From Chloroflexota bacterium (GTDB taxonomy: Bacteria > Chloroflexota > Anaerolineae > Ardenticatenales > Ardenticatenaceae): a DNA stretch of 21,060 nucleotides. Position 1 is the stretch's first letter; every line of letters begins with the position of its first letter. Made by a program: the position numbers and the translations under genes. Where the stretch lies: NCBI GenBank assembly GCA_003520455.1, contig DOUV01000569.1, forward strand, positions 1-21,060, given 5' to 3'. The notes below the pieces were generated by a model. It worked only from the letters and a program-made list of their open reading frames with translations. It did not search any database and was not told where the DNA came from. Below are positions 6,175 to 13,826 of the stretch, piece by piece.

Positions 6175-7250
6175 TCCCGCGCTCCTCCCAGTTGCTTCGC
6201 AAGCCAGTCAGCCATGAGTGGCCGCAATTCAGGCACGTTGTAACAAGAATGGTTGCCGTGCTCGAACAGCCAGAGCTCTTTTGGTCCCTGCAACGCCCCG
6301 TAGAGGCGTCGAGCATGGGAGGCCGCCACGAGGCGGTCCTGGCCGCCGTGTACCACCAGGGTCGGACACCGGACCTGTGGGGCAAACGCGGCCAACGAGA
6401 AGTCCTGGGCGAGTTGTCTGGCCTGCGCGTCGCTCTCGACACCAAAGACGTACTGGAAGCCGCGCCGTAGGATGGGCTGCAACGCCTGCCAGTCAGAGAG
6501 ATCCCACAGCGCGCTGGCGACCAGGCAGGCCCGGACGCGGGGATCCACGGCGGCCAGCCGTGGAGCCACATAGCCGCCGAAACTGTGGCCCAGGACAGCG
6601 ATCCGCTCGGCGTCTACCTCCGCTCGGCGCGTAAGGGCGTCGATCGCCGCCGACCCGGCGTGCTCTGGGTCCGGCCGCAGCTTCAAGCGCTCCCAGCTCT
6701 CGCCCTGTCCCGGCCCGTCGTAGCTGAAGGTTGCTAATCCGCGGGCCAGGAGTGCGTCGGAGAGGATGTGCATCACTTCCTTGGTGGAGTGCAGGCCGGG
6801 GATCAGAATCACGCACGGTGCCCTGGCTCGTCCGGCCGGCAACCGCAGGTAGCCGGGCAGGCGGGTCTCTGCGAAGGGGAACTCGATCCGCCGGGCCGGC
6901 GGCGCCAGGAATGGGGCGGCGCCGGCATAGCAGGCAACCTTGCGCGCATGCGCCGTCGCCTTGAGCTCGGGATGGTCGTACAGCACGAACTGAGCGAAGT
7001 GGTAGCACATGGCGGCCCGGTAAAAGAACTCGCCCCGGCTCAAGCCACGCCCATCGCGGGCCGCCGCCTCGGCCAGAGTCTCATAGCGGGCTGCGGTCTG
7101 ACTCCACTCGCGGCACCAGTCCTCCCACTGCTCGATCCGACCCAGCGTGGCCTCGATGTCGTTGTAGTCGACGCCATTGGCCAGAAAACTGGGGTACCAC
7201 TGCCGGGCGCTCTGGATGCGATCATCAGGCGCGCGTGTCGCTGCGTTCAT
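6171..7250 (-). CDS. Alpha/beta hydrolase, dihydroxypseudooxynicotine-hydrolase-like
   Basis: A 359-residue serine hydrolase with a long helical N-terminal part (about 1-120, containing WYPSFLANGVDYNDIE and WEDWCREW) ahead of the alpha/beta core, as in 2,6-dihydroxypseudooxynicotine hydrolase and related FrsA/DUF1100-type enzymes. Numbered from ATG 7250: oxyanion region LIPGLHSTKE, nucleophile S223 in GHSFGG, acid D305 in HGGQDRL, base H334 in HGNHSCYN. From memory, the triad of the nicotine-pathway enzyme (S217, D300, H329) has almost the same spacing. That family cleaves a C-C bond in an aryl ketone, while relatives are esterases. The start is set by the ATGA overlap with the upstream dehydrogenase; the frame is open 27 codons further. 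It sits upstream of the nitrilase in a tightly coupled block. Confidence 0.88.
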   Translation of the reverse strand: MNAATRAPDDRIQSARQWYPSFLANGVDYNDIEATLGRIEQWEDWCREWSQTAARYETLAEAAARDGRGLSRGEFFYRAAMCYHFAQFVLYDHPELKATAHARKVACYAGAAPFLAPPARRIEFPFAETRLPGYLRLPAGRARAPCVILIPGLHSTKEVMHILSDALLARGLATFSYDGPGQGESWERLKLRPDPEHAGSAAIDALTRRAEVDAERIAVLGHSFGGYVAPRLAAVDPRVRACLVASALWDLSDWQALQPILRRGFQYVFGVESDAQARQLAQDFSLAAFAPQVRCPTLVVHGGQDRLVAASHARRLYGALQGPKELWLFEHGNHSCYNVPELRPLMADWLAKQLGGARE

Positions 7251-8275
7251 GAGATCAACACAATCCGTCCGAGCGGTGGGGTGCGCTGGAGCCGGTCGAG
7301 CGCCGTGGCAACCTCGTCGATGGGGTAACACGTCGATACAACCGGGCGCACCGTGCCAGACTCCACCAGCCGGATCACCTCAACCAGGTCCTGCTTGGTC
7401 GAGGAGCGGGTGCCGAGCAGTTCCCACTGGCCGTAGACCAGGTCGGCGGTATCGACGCGGAGGAGGTGACCGTACTGGTAGCCGGCGACGACCAGTCGCC
7501 CACCGGGGCGCAGACAGCTCAGGCATTGGCGCAACACGGCCGGGAGACCGCTGCCGGCCACGAATTCGGTTACAACCTCGGCGCCCTCGCCGCCGGTCAG
7601 CTCCCGCACCCGGGTTGGGAGATCCTCGCGCGCGCTATTGATCACCGCGTCAGCGCCATAGGCGCGGGCCGCCTCGAGCTTCTCGTCCACCACGTCGGCC
7701 GCGATCACCCGGCCACCCAGCGCCCGCGCGAGCTGGACCGCGTGGACCCCTAGCCCGCCGACGCCGACGATCACCACCGTGTCGCCAAGCTGGATGCGGC
7801 CCTTGTGCTTCAGGCCGTGATAGGCTGTGGCCAGCGAGCCTGACAGGATCGATGCCTGCTCGAGTGGTACGGAAGGGGCGACCCGGAAGGCGTTGCGTGC
7901 CGGCACGCGCAGGTACTCCCCAAACCCGCCCGCCAACTCGAAGCCCAGCCGCCGGACGCCCGGGCACAGGTTCTCCCGGCCGGTACGGCAGGAGACGCAC
8001 AGGCCGCAACCGATGTAGACGTGGACCACAACCGGGTCGCCGGGCCGGAGATGCGTGACCTCCGGCCCAGTCTCCACCACCTCGCCGGCGACCTCGTGAC
8101 CCATGATGTGAGGCAGGGTGATGGTTCGTATGTGCCCGGCGATCATCTTGAGGTCGGTGGCGCATAGACCGTTGGCGCGCACCCGCACCAGGACATCCTG
8201 GGGCCCCGGCTCGGGCCGGGCAACCTCACGCAGGACCGGTGGCCTGCCGTACTCTTCCAGCACCAGGGCGCGCAT
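7247..8275 (-). CDS. Zinc-binding medium-chain alcohol dehydrogenase
   Basis: A 342-residue MDR-family dehydrogenase. The catalytic zinc residues are C38 and D41 (NGLCATDLK) and H60-E61 (GHEVAG). The structural zinc cysteines are C90, C93, C96 and C104. The Rossmann motif is GVGGLG at 171-176, followed by a D at 194 that suggests NAD preference. The position that is often Cys in the primary-alcohol branch is Ser (LSGSLATAYHG). It is a distant relative of the second dehydrogenase in the block (4097-5146), not a recent duplicate. The ATG at 8275 has no clear ribosome binding site, but the upstream gene ends only 7 bases before it, so translational coupling is likely; its own stop overlaps the next start as ATGA. 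Confidence 0.92.
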   Translation of the reverse strand: MRALVLEEYGRPPVLREVARPEPGPQDVLVRVRANGLCATDLKMIAGHIRTITLPHIMGHEVAGEVVETGPEVTHLRPGDPVVVHVYIGCGLCVSCRTGRENLCPGVRRLGFELAGGFGEYLRVPARNAFRVAPSVPLEQASILSGSLATAYHGLKHKGRIQLGDTVVIVGVGGLGVHAVQLARALGGRVIAADVVDEKLEAARAYGADAVINSAREDLPTRVRELTGGEGAEVVTEFVAGSGLPAVLRQCLSCLRPGGRLVVAGYQYGHLLRVDTADLVYGQWELLGTRSSTKQDLVEVIRLVESGTVRPVVSTCYPIDEVATALDRLQRTPPLGRIVLIS

Positions 8276-8282
8276 CGTTCGC

Positions 8283-9515
8283 CTACGCCACCACTGGGGT
8301 TGTCACGACCGACTCGGCGAGCCGGCGGAATTCGTCCTCGCTCAGCAGCCCCTTCTTCTCCAGAGAGTGGCTCTTGACGAGCTGCAAGAGCTCCAGGGCC
8401 TCTTCGTCGCTCGCCTGGAAGCCGGTCCGGTCGAGCCACATCTTGACCGAGTCGATCCCGCTGCCCTTCCCCAGCACGACCTCGGCCGGTTGCTGGCCGA
8501 CCAACTCCCAACGGTAGGGGAACAGTTCGGTCGCGTTCTCAACACCGCAGTTTTTGTACCAACTGGCGATGATGCCGGACTCGACGGCAAACAACAGGTC
8601 GCCGTACACCGGATGGTTGGATGCGACTGCCTGGCCGGACAGCTCGCGCACGAGCTGTGCCAACTCGGTGAGCGATTCCCATTTCAGCCCCAGGTCGACG
8701 CCGTACATGGTGAGCAGCGCCAGCGCGGTCTCTTCCATGGGCGTATTGCCGGCGCGCTCACCGATCCCGAGCACCGTGGTATGCATCACCTCGCATCCGG
8801 CCGCCAGGGCCAGCAATGTATTGGCGACACCCAGGCCGAAGTCCATGTGGAAATGGGTCTCCAGCGGCTTCTGAATGCGCCGCTTGAGCTGGCGCACCAG
8901 GTAGCGCATGGCGTGGACCGAGAGGACGCCGAAGGTATCGACGACGGCCAGGGCATCCATGTGGCCGTCAGTGGCGACCTTCGTGATCAGGTTCAGGAAC
9001 CAGTCCAGCTCGGCGCGGGTCGAGTCGATAGGGAAGAAGACCACGTACAACCCCTGCTCGTGCGCGTAGCGCGTGGACTCGATCGACAACTCAATCGCCT
9101 TCTCCAGCGGCCAGCGGTAGGCGTGCTGGATGATATGGGTGCTGGAGGGGATCTCCATGACGATGCCCTTGACGCCGCAGTCGGCCGCGCGCTTGACATC
9201 GTCGACCATGCAGCGCGAGAAGGCGAAGATCTCGGGTCCGAGGTTGCGCTTGACGATCTCCTTGATCGCCTGCTCGTCGGATTTCGAGACGACTGGCATC
9301 CCGGCCTCGATGCGATGCACACCCACCTCGGCCAGCTTCTCGGCGATGCGGATCTTGTCGTCGCGCGTGAACTCGACACCCGTCTGCTGCTCGCCGTCCC
9401 GCAAGGTGATGTCGTGCACCCGGATCTGCTGCGGAAACTCGAGCTGGCTCACAACCTCGGGCGCGAAATTCCACGGGCTGACGAACCAACGGTCGGTCTT
9501 CCAGGGGTCTTGCAT
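8283..9515 (-). CDS. DRE-TIM metallolyase, isopropylmalate/homocitrate-synthase-like (HMGL family)
   Basis: A 410-residue HMGL-like TIM barrel enzyme. The signature VHDITLRDGEQQTGVEF (33-49) includes R39-D40-G41-E42. Divalent-metal ligands H221 and H223 lie in ETHFHMD, and GIGERAGNTPMEE (250-262) carries the conserved GERAGN. These are diagnostic for the claisen-condensation branch (2-isopropylmalate, homocitrate and citramalate synthases), which joins acetyl-CoA to a 2-oxoacid. The C-terminal LeuA regulatory domain of isopropylmalate synthase is absent, giving a length like homocitrate synthase. The subdomain motif usually SGIH reads ESGIIASW, so the usual His is Ile. In this catabolic setting it may run as a lyase or use an unusual oxoacid. 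Start ATG 9515 has AGGAG 7 bases upstream, which overlaps the end of the upstream DapA-like gene. Confidence 0.85.
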   Translation of the reverse strand: MQDPWKTDRWFVSPWNFAPEVVSQLEFPQQIRVHDITLRDGEQQTGVEFTRDDKIRIAEKLAEVGVHRIEAGMPVVSKSDEQAIKEIVKRNLGPEIFAFSRCMVDDVKRAADCGVKGIVMEIPSSTHIIQHAYRWPLEKAIELSIESTRYAHEQGLYVVFFPIDSTRAELDWFLNLITKVATDGHMDALAVVDTFGVLSVHAMRYLVRQLKRRIQKPLETHFHMDFGLGVANTLLALAAGCEVMHTTVLGIGERAGNTPMEETALALLTMYGVDLGLKWESLTELAQLVRELSGQAVASNHPVYGDLLFAVESGIIASWYKNCGVENATELFPYRWELVGQQPAEVVLGKGSGIDSVKMWLDRTGFQASDEEALELLQLVKSHSLEKKGLLSEDEFRRLAESVVTTPVVA

Positions 9516-9527
9516 CAGGTGTCTCCT

Positions 9528-10415
9528 TTACATGAGTTCGAGCTCGCGGAGCACGCGGTCGACGGCCTGCGCGTGGTCGGCGCTCAGCGGGTGAGATGGC
9601 AGGCGCGGTTGGCCGAAGTCCCACCCCAGGCGGTTCAGCATGTGCTTGACCGCCGCGGGGACTGGCTCGATGTGGATGATGTTGATGAGGGGCAGAATAC
9701 GATAGAACAGGCGCCGTGCCACGTCATGGTCGCCGCGGTTCCAGGCGTCCAGGATCTGGACAAGCCGGCCCGGCACGATGTTTCCGGCGAACGTCAGCGC
9801 GCCCGGCGCGCCCAGGGCCAGCCCCATGAGAATTTCCTTCTCGGATTTGGCCATTACCCTGATCCTGGAGCCGAGCCGCAGGAACGAGTCGGCAAGTTGG
9901 TTCAGGTCGCTCTGCTTGAGCCCGACGAAACGGTCGGACTCGGCGACGAGCCGCTCCATGATATCGATGGGCAGGTTGACACCAGCGCGGTCTGGGTTGT
10001 TGTAGAAGACGATCGGCAGGTCAACCGCCTCAGCCACAGCGCGGTAGTGGAGGTAGATCCCTTCCGGGTCTGGGCGGGAGAAGTAGGGCTGGATGATGAA
10101 CGCCGCATGAGCGCCGATCTCCTTGGCCAGCCGCGTCAGGCGGATGGTCTCATCGGTGCTGGCGCGGCCGGAATACGCCGTCACGAACACGCGGTCCCCA
10201 ACCTCATCGACCGTCGCTTCGAGAAGGCGGCGGTATTCGCCCTCCGTGGTCTGGAGCATCTGGCCGGTTGCCGCGGCCGGCTGCAGGAAGCGAACGCCTT
10301 CGTCGGCCAGCCAGTGCACGTGGCGTCGGTACTCCCTCAGGTTGATCTCCCCCGAGGCTGTCAGTGGTGTGGCATTCACGACGCCGATGCCACCTAATTC
10401 GTAGGTTCTAGGCAC
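9528..10415 (-). CDS. DapA-family (class I) aldolase/lyase, copy 1
   Basis: A 295-residue member of the dihydrodipicolinate synthase/N-acetylneuraminate lyase family, of normal length. The Schiff-base lysine is K167 (VGLKQSD) and the active-site tyrosine is Y138 (FYNNP). The glycine-rich loop that is usually [GST]TTGE reads AATGQ at 48-52, with one Thr and the Glu changed. The family catalyses reversible pyruvate aldol or hydratase-aldolase reactions, so a pyruvate-releasing step of a catabolic route is the simplest guess; it is not expected to make lysine here. The GTG start at 10415 has GGAGG 8 bases upstream. It is the second of a tandem pair about 54% identical over the first 170 aligned residues by my count. 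The next gene starts 12 bases after its stop. Confidence 0.92.
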   Translation of the reverse strand: MPRTYELGGIGVVNATPLTASGEINLREYRRHVHWLADEGVRFLQPAAATGQMLQTTEGEYRRLLEATVDEVGDRVFVTAYSGRASTDETIRLTRLAKEIGAHAAFIIQPYFSRPDPEGIYLHYRAVAEAVDLPIVFYNNPDRAGVNLPIDIMERLVAESDRFVGLKQSDLNQLADSFLRLGSRIRVMAKSEKEILMGLALGAPGALTFAGNIVPGRLVQILDAWNRGDHDVARRLFYRILPLINIIHIEPVPAAVKHMLNRLGWDFGQPRLPSHPLSADHAQAVDRVLRELELM

Positions 10416-10432
10416 AGTCGCTCCCTCCGATG

Positions 10433-11320
10433 TTATGCCAGTTCGAGTTGCGTCAGGACCCGGTCTACTGCCAGCCGGCCAGCAGCGCTTAACGGATATA
10501 CCGGCGGGCGCAGACCACCCATCTCCCAGCCCATCCGGCCCAGCGCATACTTGATCGCAGCCGGAATCGGCTCGATGTGGACGATGTTGATGAGTGGTAG
10601 CACGCGCTCGTAGAGGCGCCGCGCACCGGCATAGTCGCCCTGGCGCCAGGCGCGGACAAGCTCCACGAGCGGGCCTGGAATAATGTTGCCGCTGAACGTG
10701 ACCGCACCGGCGGTGCCGAGGGCCAGACCCATCAGCAGTTCTTTCTCGGCGCGGGGCATGACGATGATCCGCTCACCCAACCGGCTCACCGTGTCGACCA
10801 GCGCACTGAGATCGCCCTGCTTGAAGGCGACGAAGACGGGCGCGGCGTTGACCAGCCTCTCGACCACATCGAGGGGTAGATCGATGCCCGAGCGGACTGG
10901 ATTGTTGTAAAGGATGATGGGGATATCGACCGCCTCGGCGACGGCCATGTAGTGCCGGAATAGCCCATCGGCATTGGGACGGGTGAAGTACGGCTGCATG
11001 ATGTACACCGCGTCGCAGCCGATCTCTCGGGCTAGACCCGCGTAACGGATCGTCTCTTCCGTGCTGGCCCGCCCGGCATAGGCCGTCACGGCCACCCGGC
11101 CGGCGGCAGCCTCGACGGTCACTGCCAGCACCTTGCGGTACTCCTTTTCGCTGCTCTGGAGCGCCTGGCCCGTCGCTGCCAGGGGCAGAACGAAACTTAC
11201 CCCCTGCTCGATCAGCCAGTTGAGGTGGCGGCAGTACTCTGACTCATTGAAGCGATCACGGGGCGTGTAGGGCGTGACGTTGATGACACCCACGCCGCTC
11301 AGGGCTATTCGCAGGTCCAT
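10433..11320 (-). CDS. DapA-family (class I) aldolase/lyase, copy 2
   Basis: A 295-residue protein with the same numbering as its neighbour: Y138 (LYNNP), K167 (VAFKQGD) and the same variant AATGQ loop at 48-52. The frame is open 63 codons further upstream, but ATG 11320 has AAAGGA 8 bases away, matches the start of the paralogue, and avoids overlap with the M24 gene. Keeping two diverged copies side by side suggests two related substrates (for example stereoisomers) or a mixed oligomer. A perfect 17-bp GC-rich hairpin stands between this gene and the upstream M24 gene and may set its expression level. Only 17 bases separate its stop from copy 1. Confidence 0.92.
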   Translation of the reverse strand: MDLRIALSGVGVINVTPYTPRDRFNESEYCRHLNWLIEQGVSFVLPLAATGQALQSSEKEYRKVLAVTVEAAAGRVAVTAYAGRASTEETIRYAGLAREIGCDAVYIMQPYFTRPNADGLFRHYMAVAEAVDIPIILYNNPVRSGIDLPLDVVERLVNAAPVFVAFKQGDLSALVDTVSRLGERIIVMPRAEKELLMGLALGTAGAVTFSGNIIPGPLVELVRAWRQGDYAGARRLYERVLPLINIVHIEPIPAAIKYALGRMGWEMGGLRPPVYPLSAAGRLAVDRVLTQLELA

Positions 11321-11349
11321 CCCAAGGTCCTTTGGTTGCCGTGGGCCGC

Positions 11350-11390
11350 CGGTCTGGGGCCGGGACCGCGTTCGTCCCGGCCCCAGACCG
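11350..11390 (-). terminator. Perfect 17-bp stem-loop between the M24 and DapA-like genes
   Basis: The arms 11350-11366 and 11374-11390 pair perfectly over 17 bp with a 7-base loop; the core is GGTCTGGGGCCGGGAC. It sits 12 bases after the stop of the M24 gene and 29 bases before the next start on the minus strand. It lacks a T-run on either strand, so a classical intrinsic terminator is doubtful. A partial terminator or an mRNA-stabilising or processing hairpin that changes expression of the downstream genes is more likely. A perfect stem of this length is unlikely by chance. Confidence 0.6.
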
Positions 11391-11402
11391 TCGTGCACGA
11401 GG

Positions 11403-12638
11403 TCAGTCCAGGAGTTTGGGGTCGTGGTGAATCTTGCTGATGATCTCGGGGCCGTTCTCTGTGATGATCGCGTCTTCCTCGATGCGCGAGGCAATCCCGA
11501 GGCCACCACCCTTGTACGTCTCGAACGCCATGACCATTCCCACCTCGAGCACTCGCGGGTCGTTCTTGGCCTGGGGAGTCACCCAGGGTGCCTCGTGCCC
11601 CGTGGCGCCAATGCCGTGACCGAAGTCCAGGGTGTGGCGGCTCCAGTCGCTCGGCTCATTCCACTCGGCAGCCACATCGGCGGTCGTGTTGCCCGGCCGG
11701 GCCTTCTCTATTCCCCGATACAGATACTCGTAGTTGCGCTTGTAGAGATCCCTGGCCTGTTGCGTTGGCTTGCCTGAGACGACGTAGGTACGGGTATAGT
11801 CGACGTGGTACCCCATGAAGGCCAGGTGCGAGTCGATCACCATCAACTCACCTGGCTGGAGGATCTTGTCGGTGCCGCCAATCACCCGGTAGTAGGGGTT
11901 TACGTGCTCGCCCGCCGAAGCAAAACCGCGCAGGGCGTCGCTGGCGCCGGTGCAACCGAGTTGGCGGGCCTTCGAGATGAGGGCGGCGGTGACGTCTGTC
12001 TCGCGCACACCCGGTCGCATGACCTCGTAGAAGGCGTGGTACATGGCAGCGTCGTTGATGGCGGCGGCCATGCGAAGCAGCGCAATCTCGTCCTGGCTCT
12101 TAATTATCCGAGCTTCAACCATAATGGGCTCGCCGTCAACGACCTCGACGTTGAGCTTTTCGAGAGCCTTCATAACCGGGTAGTTAAAGAGGTCGACAGC
12201 AACCCGCGTCCCCTTCAGGCCAGCACGTTTGATGTCTTCGATCATCTCCTGCACAGCCATGTCGGCGAGCGTCTGCCGGCGCGCCCCGACCTCGTCCAGG
12301 TTCTTGGCCGGCTTGACATTGCCTTCCAGCCACGGCATTGTCAGTTGCGCGCGTTGCATGTCGCCGCCGGTCGGGTAGAAGTAGGGAGTCCCCTGGCGGG
12401 GTACTACGCCATACTCGGTCAACCACCACGCAACTTCCATCCCGACGCCAGCAGTCGCGTAGCGGAAGTTCTCGGGCTTGAGCAGCAGAATACCATCCAC
12501 GTCGGCCTTCGTGAGCGCTGTCTGGACGCGGGCCAGGCGATCACGGCGCAAGCGCTTCATGTCGACGCGATCTTCCCAATCGGCAACCTGCATGCTGGGC
12601 GGAAGGTAGTAACTCTTGGTCATGTCGGTGTCGGCCAT
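11403..12638 (-). CDS. M24 metallopeptidase family enzyme (creatinase/prolidase fold)
   Basis: A 411-residue pita-bread-fold protein: N-terminal creatinase-like domain (about 30-175) and C-terminal M24 catalytic domain. The metal ligands fit the prolidase pattern: D269 and D280 (VIDSHLAFMGYHVDYTRTY), H341 (GHGIGATGHE), E373 (FETYKG) and E387 (RIEEDAII). Known members include Xaa-Pro dipeptidases, creatinase and the DMSP lyase DddP, so peptide cleavage is only one option. The N- and C-terminal ends recall the DddP/creatinase side of the family, but the extra Asp of DddP's DxD motif is His271 here. No signal peptide, so cytoplasmic. ATG 12638 has AAGGAG 7 bases upstream. In this context it may open a C-N or C-S bond in a small molecule. 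Confidence 0.88.
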   Translation of the reverse strand: MADTDMTKSYYLPPSMQVADWEDRVDMKRLRRDRLARVQTALTKADVDGILLLKPENFRYATAGVGMEVAWWLTEYGVVPRQGTPYFYPTGGDMQRAQLTMPWLEGNVKPAKNLDEVGARRQTLADMAVQEMIEDIKRAGLKGTRVAVDLFNYPVMKALEKLNVEVVDGEPIMVEARIIKSQDEIALLRMAAAINDAAMYHAFYEVMRPGVRETDVTAALISKARQLGCTGASDALRGFASAGEHVNPYYRVIGGTDKILQPGELMVIDSHLAFMGYHVDYTRTYVVSGKPTQQARDLYKRNYEYLYRGIEKARPGNTTADVAAEWNEPSDWSRHTLDFGHGIGATGHEAPWVTPQAKNDPRVLEVGMVMAFETYKGGGLGIASRIEEDAIITENGPEIISKIHHDPKLLD

Positions 12639-12733
12639 TGATTGACTCCTTGGGTTACGAGGTTGATTTTCTGATCACACGTGGGGAACGCGAGGTGCCC
12701 CACAAGCGCACTACCGGGCGAAGACGGGCGACG

Positions 12734-13741
12734 CTAAGGCATCCGAGTACCTCCTGATATCAAAGCAGACTGGCGCATGTACTGCTCGTTGACAGGTGTT
12801 CGCGGCGGCTCGCCGCGGAGCACACGGGCGATGTCCTGCGCCCCTTTCCGGCGGAGCTCAGTGACCGATTCCTCCGAGTAGAAGGCCGAGTGGGGTGTCA
12901 GCAGCACGTTATCCATCCTCAGGAGCGGATTGTCCGGCGCTGGCGGCTCGTGCTCCAGCACATCGAGTGCAGCACCGGCAATCCAACCTTGGCGCAAGGC
13001 ATAGATGAGGGCTGCCTCGTCGACGATGGGACCCCGGGCGGCATTGATCAGGTAGGCGGTTGGCTTCATGGACCGTAGCGTCGCCTCACCCATGAGATGG
13101 TAGGTCTCCTCGGTAAGCGGAGGGTGGACGGTGACGAAATCAGATTCAGCCAGAAGGGTGTCCAGGTCGACGAGTTCGACACCAAACGACTTCTCCAATC
13201 CCGGTCGCAAGTAGGGGTCGTGGGCGAGCACGCGCAATCCGAGAGGGCGGGCGCGTAGCGAGACGGCGCTGCCGATCCGGCCAAAACCGATAATGCCCAG
13301 GGTCTGACCACGAAGCCGCCATACCGGGCGAGCACGATTGAAGTCCCACACGCCGGACTTGATGAGCTTGTCCATTTGGGCGAAACGACGCGACACAGCG
13401 ATCAGCATCCCGATAGTGTGGTCTGCCACTTCCTCGGTGCCGTAATCAGGCACATTTGAGACCCAAATTCCGCGCTGCCCGGCTGCCTTGAGATCAATGT
13501 TGTCGTAGCCAACGCCGCAGCGCGCAATCCCGCGGCACCGGCGCATCCCGGCAATTGCATCGGCGCGCAGCTCGACCGTATGCCAGATAATGACAGCATC
13601 GGCATCGCGCACAGCCTCGGCGACCTCTTGATTGCCGGTGCAGTTATGGGGCTCAACAGTCGCGATCCCGTCGAGCACCTCACGCTCGACGTCAGGCTCG
13701 TGGATCACGTCCGTAATGACGACATGGTACGAGTCAGGCAT
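12734..13741 (-). CDS. D-isomer-specific 2-hydroxyacid dehydrogenase
   Basis: A 335-residue NAD-dependent dehydrogenase. Numbered from ATG 13741: the nucleotide-binding motif GFGRIG is at 152-157, the catalytic Arg is R236 (NAARGPIVD), the Glu is E265 (EHEPP) and the acid/base His is H284 (TPHSA). The family interconverts D-2-hydroxyacids and 2-oxoacids (phosphoglycerate, glyoxylate/hydroxypyruvate, CtBP-like). ATG 13741 is preferred over an upstream codon in frame because AGGAGG lies 6 bases before it. It could supply the 2-oxoacid used by the DapA-like or DRE-TIM enzymes downstream. The 95-bp gap to the M24 gene holds a weak GTGGGG/CCCCAC hairpin (12681-12703). Confidence 0.92.
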   Translation of the reverse strand: MPDSYHVVITDVIHEPDVEREVLDGIATVEPHNCTGNQEVAEAVRDADAVIIWHTVELRADAIAGMRRCRGIARCGVGYDNIDLKAAGQRGIWVSNVPDYGTEEVADHTIGMLIAVSRRFAQMDKLIKSGVWDFNRARPVWRLRGQTLGIIGFGRIGSAVSLRARPLGLRVLAHDPYLRPGLEKSFGVELVDLDTLLAESDFVTVHPPLTEETYHLMGEATLRSMKPTAYLINAARGPIVDEAALIYALRQGWIAGAALDVLEHEPPAPDNPLLRMDNVLLTPHSAFYSEESVTELRRKGAQDIARVLRGEPPRTPVNEQYMRQSALISGGTRMP

Positions 13742-13826
13742 GCTTCTCCTCCTGCGTGAAAATGCCACAAACGCGAAGTGAAACCTGTGAGATCACACCG
13801 GGTTCCAGTTCCAAGTGGTTTGGACC

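Noticed and set aside
8118..10397. A 759-codon open frame on the plus strand
   Set aside because: It lies antisense to three well-supported genes (zinc dehydrogenase, DRE-TIM enzyme, DapA-like lyase) and has no recognisable domain. Long antisense frames are expected opposite GC-rich coding sequence.
11403..12638. Calling the M24 enzyme a DMSP lyase (DddP)
   Set aside because: Overall similarity at both ends is suggestive, but the second Asp of the DddP DxD motif is His271 and the ligand spacing fits ordinary prolidase/creatinase enzymes.
13786..13797. CRP-like TGTGA-GA-TCACA near the dehydrogenase start
   Set aside because: The half-sites match, but the spacer is 2 bases where CRP sites need 6. 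Probably chance.
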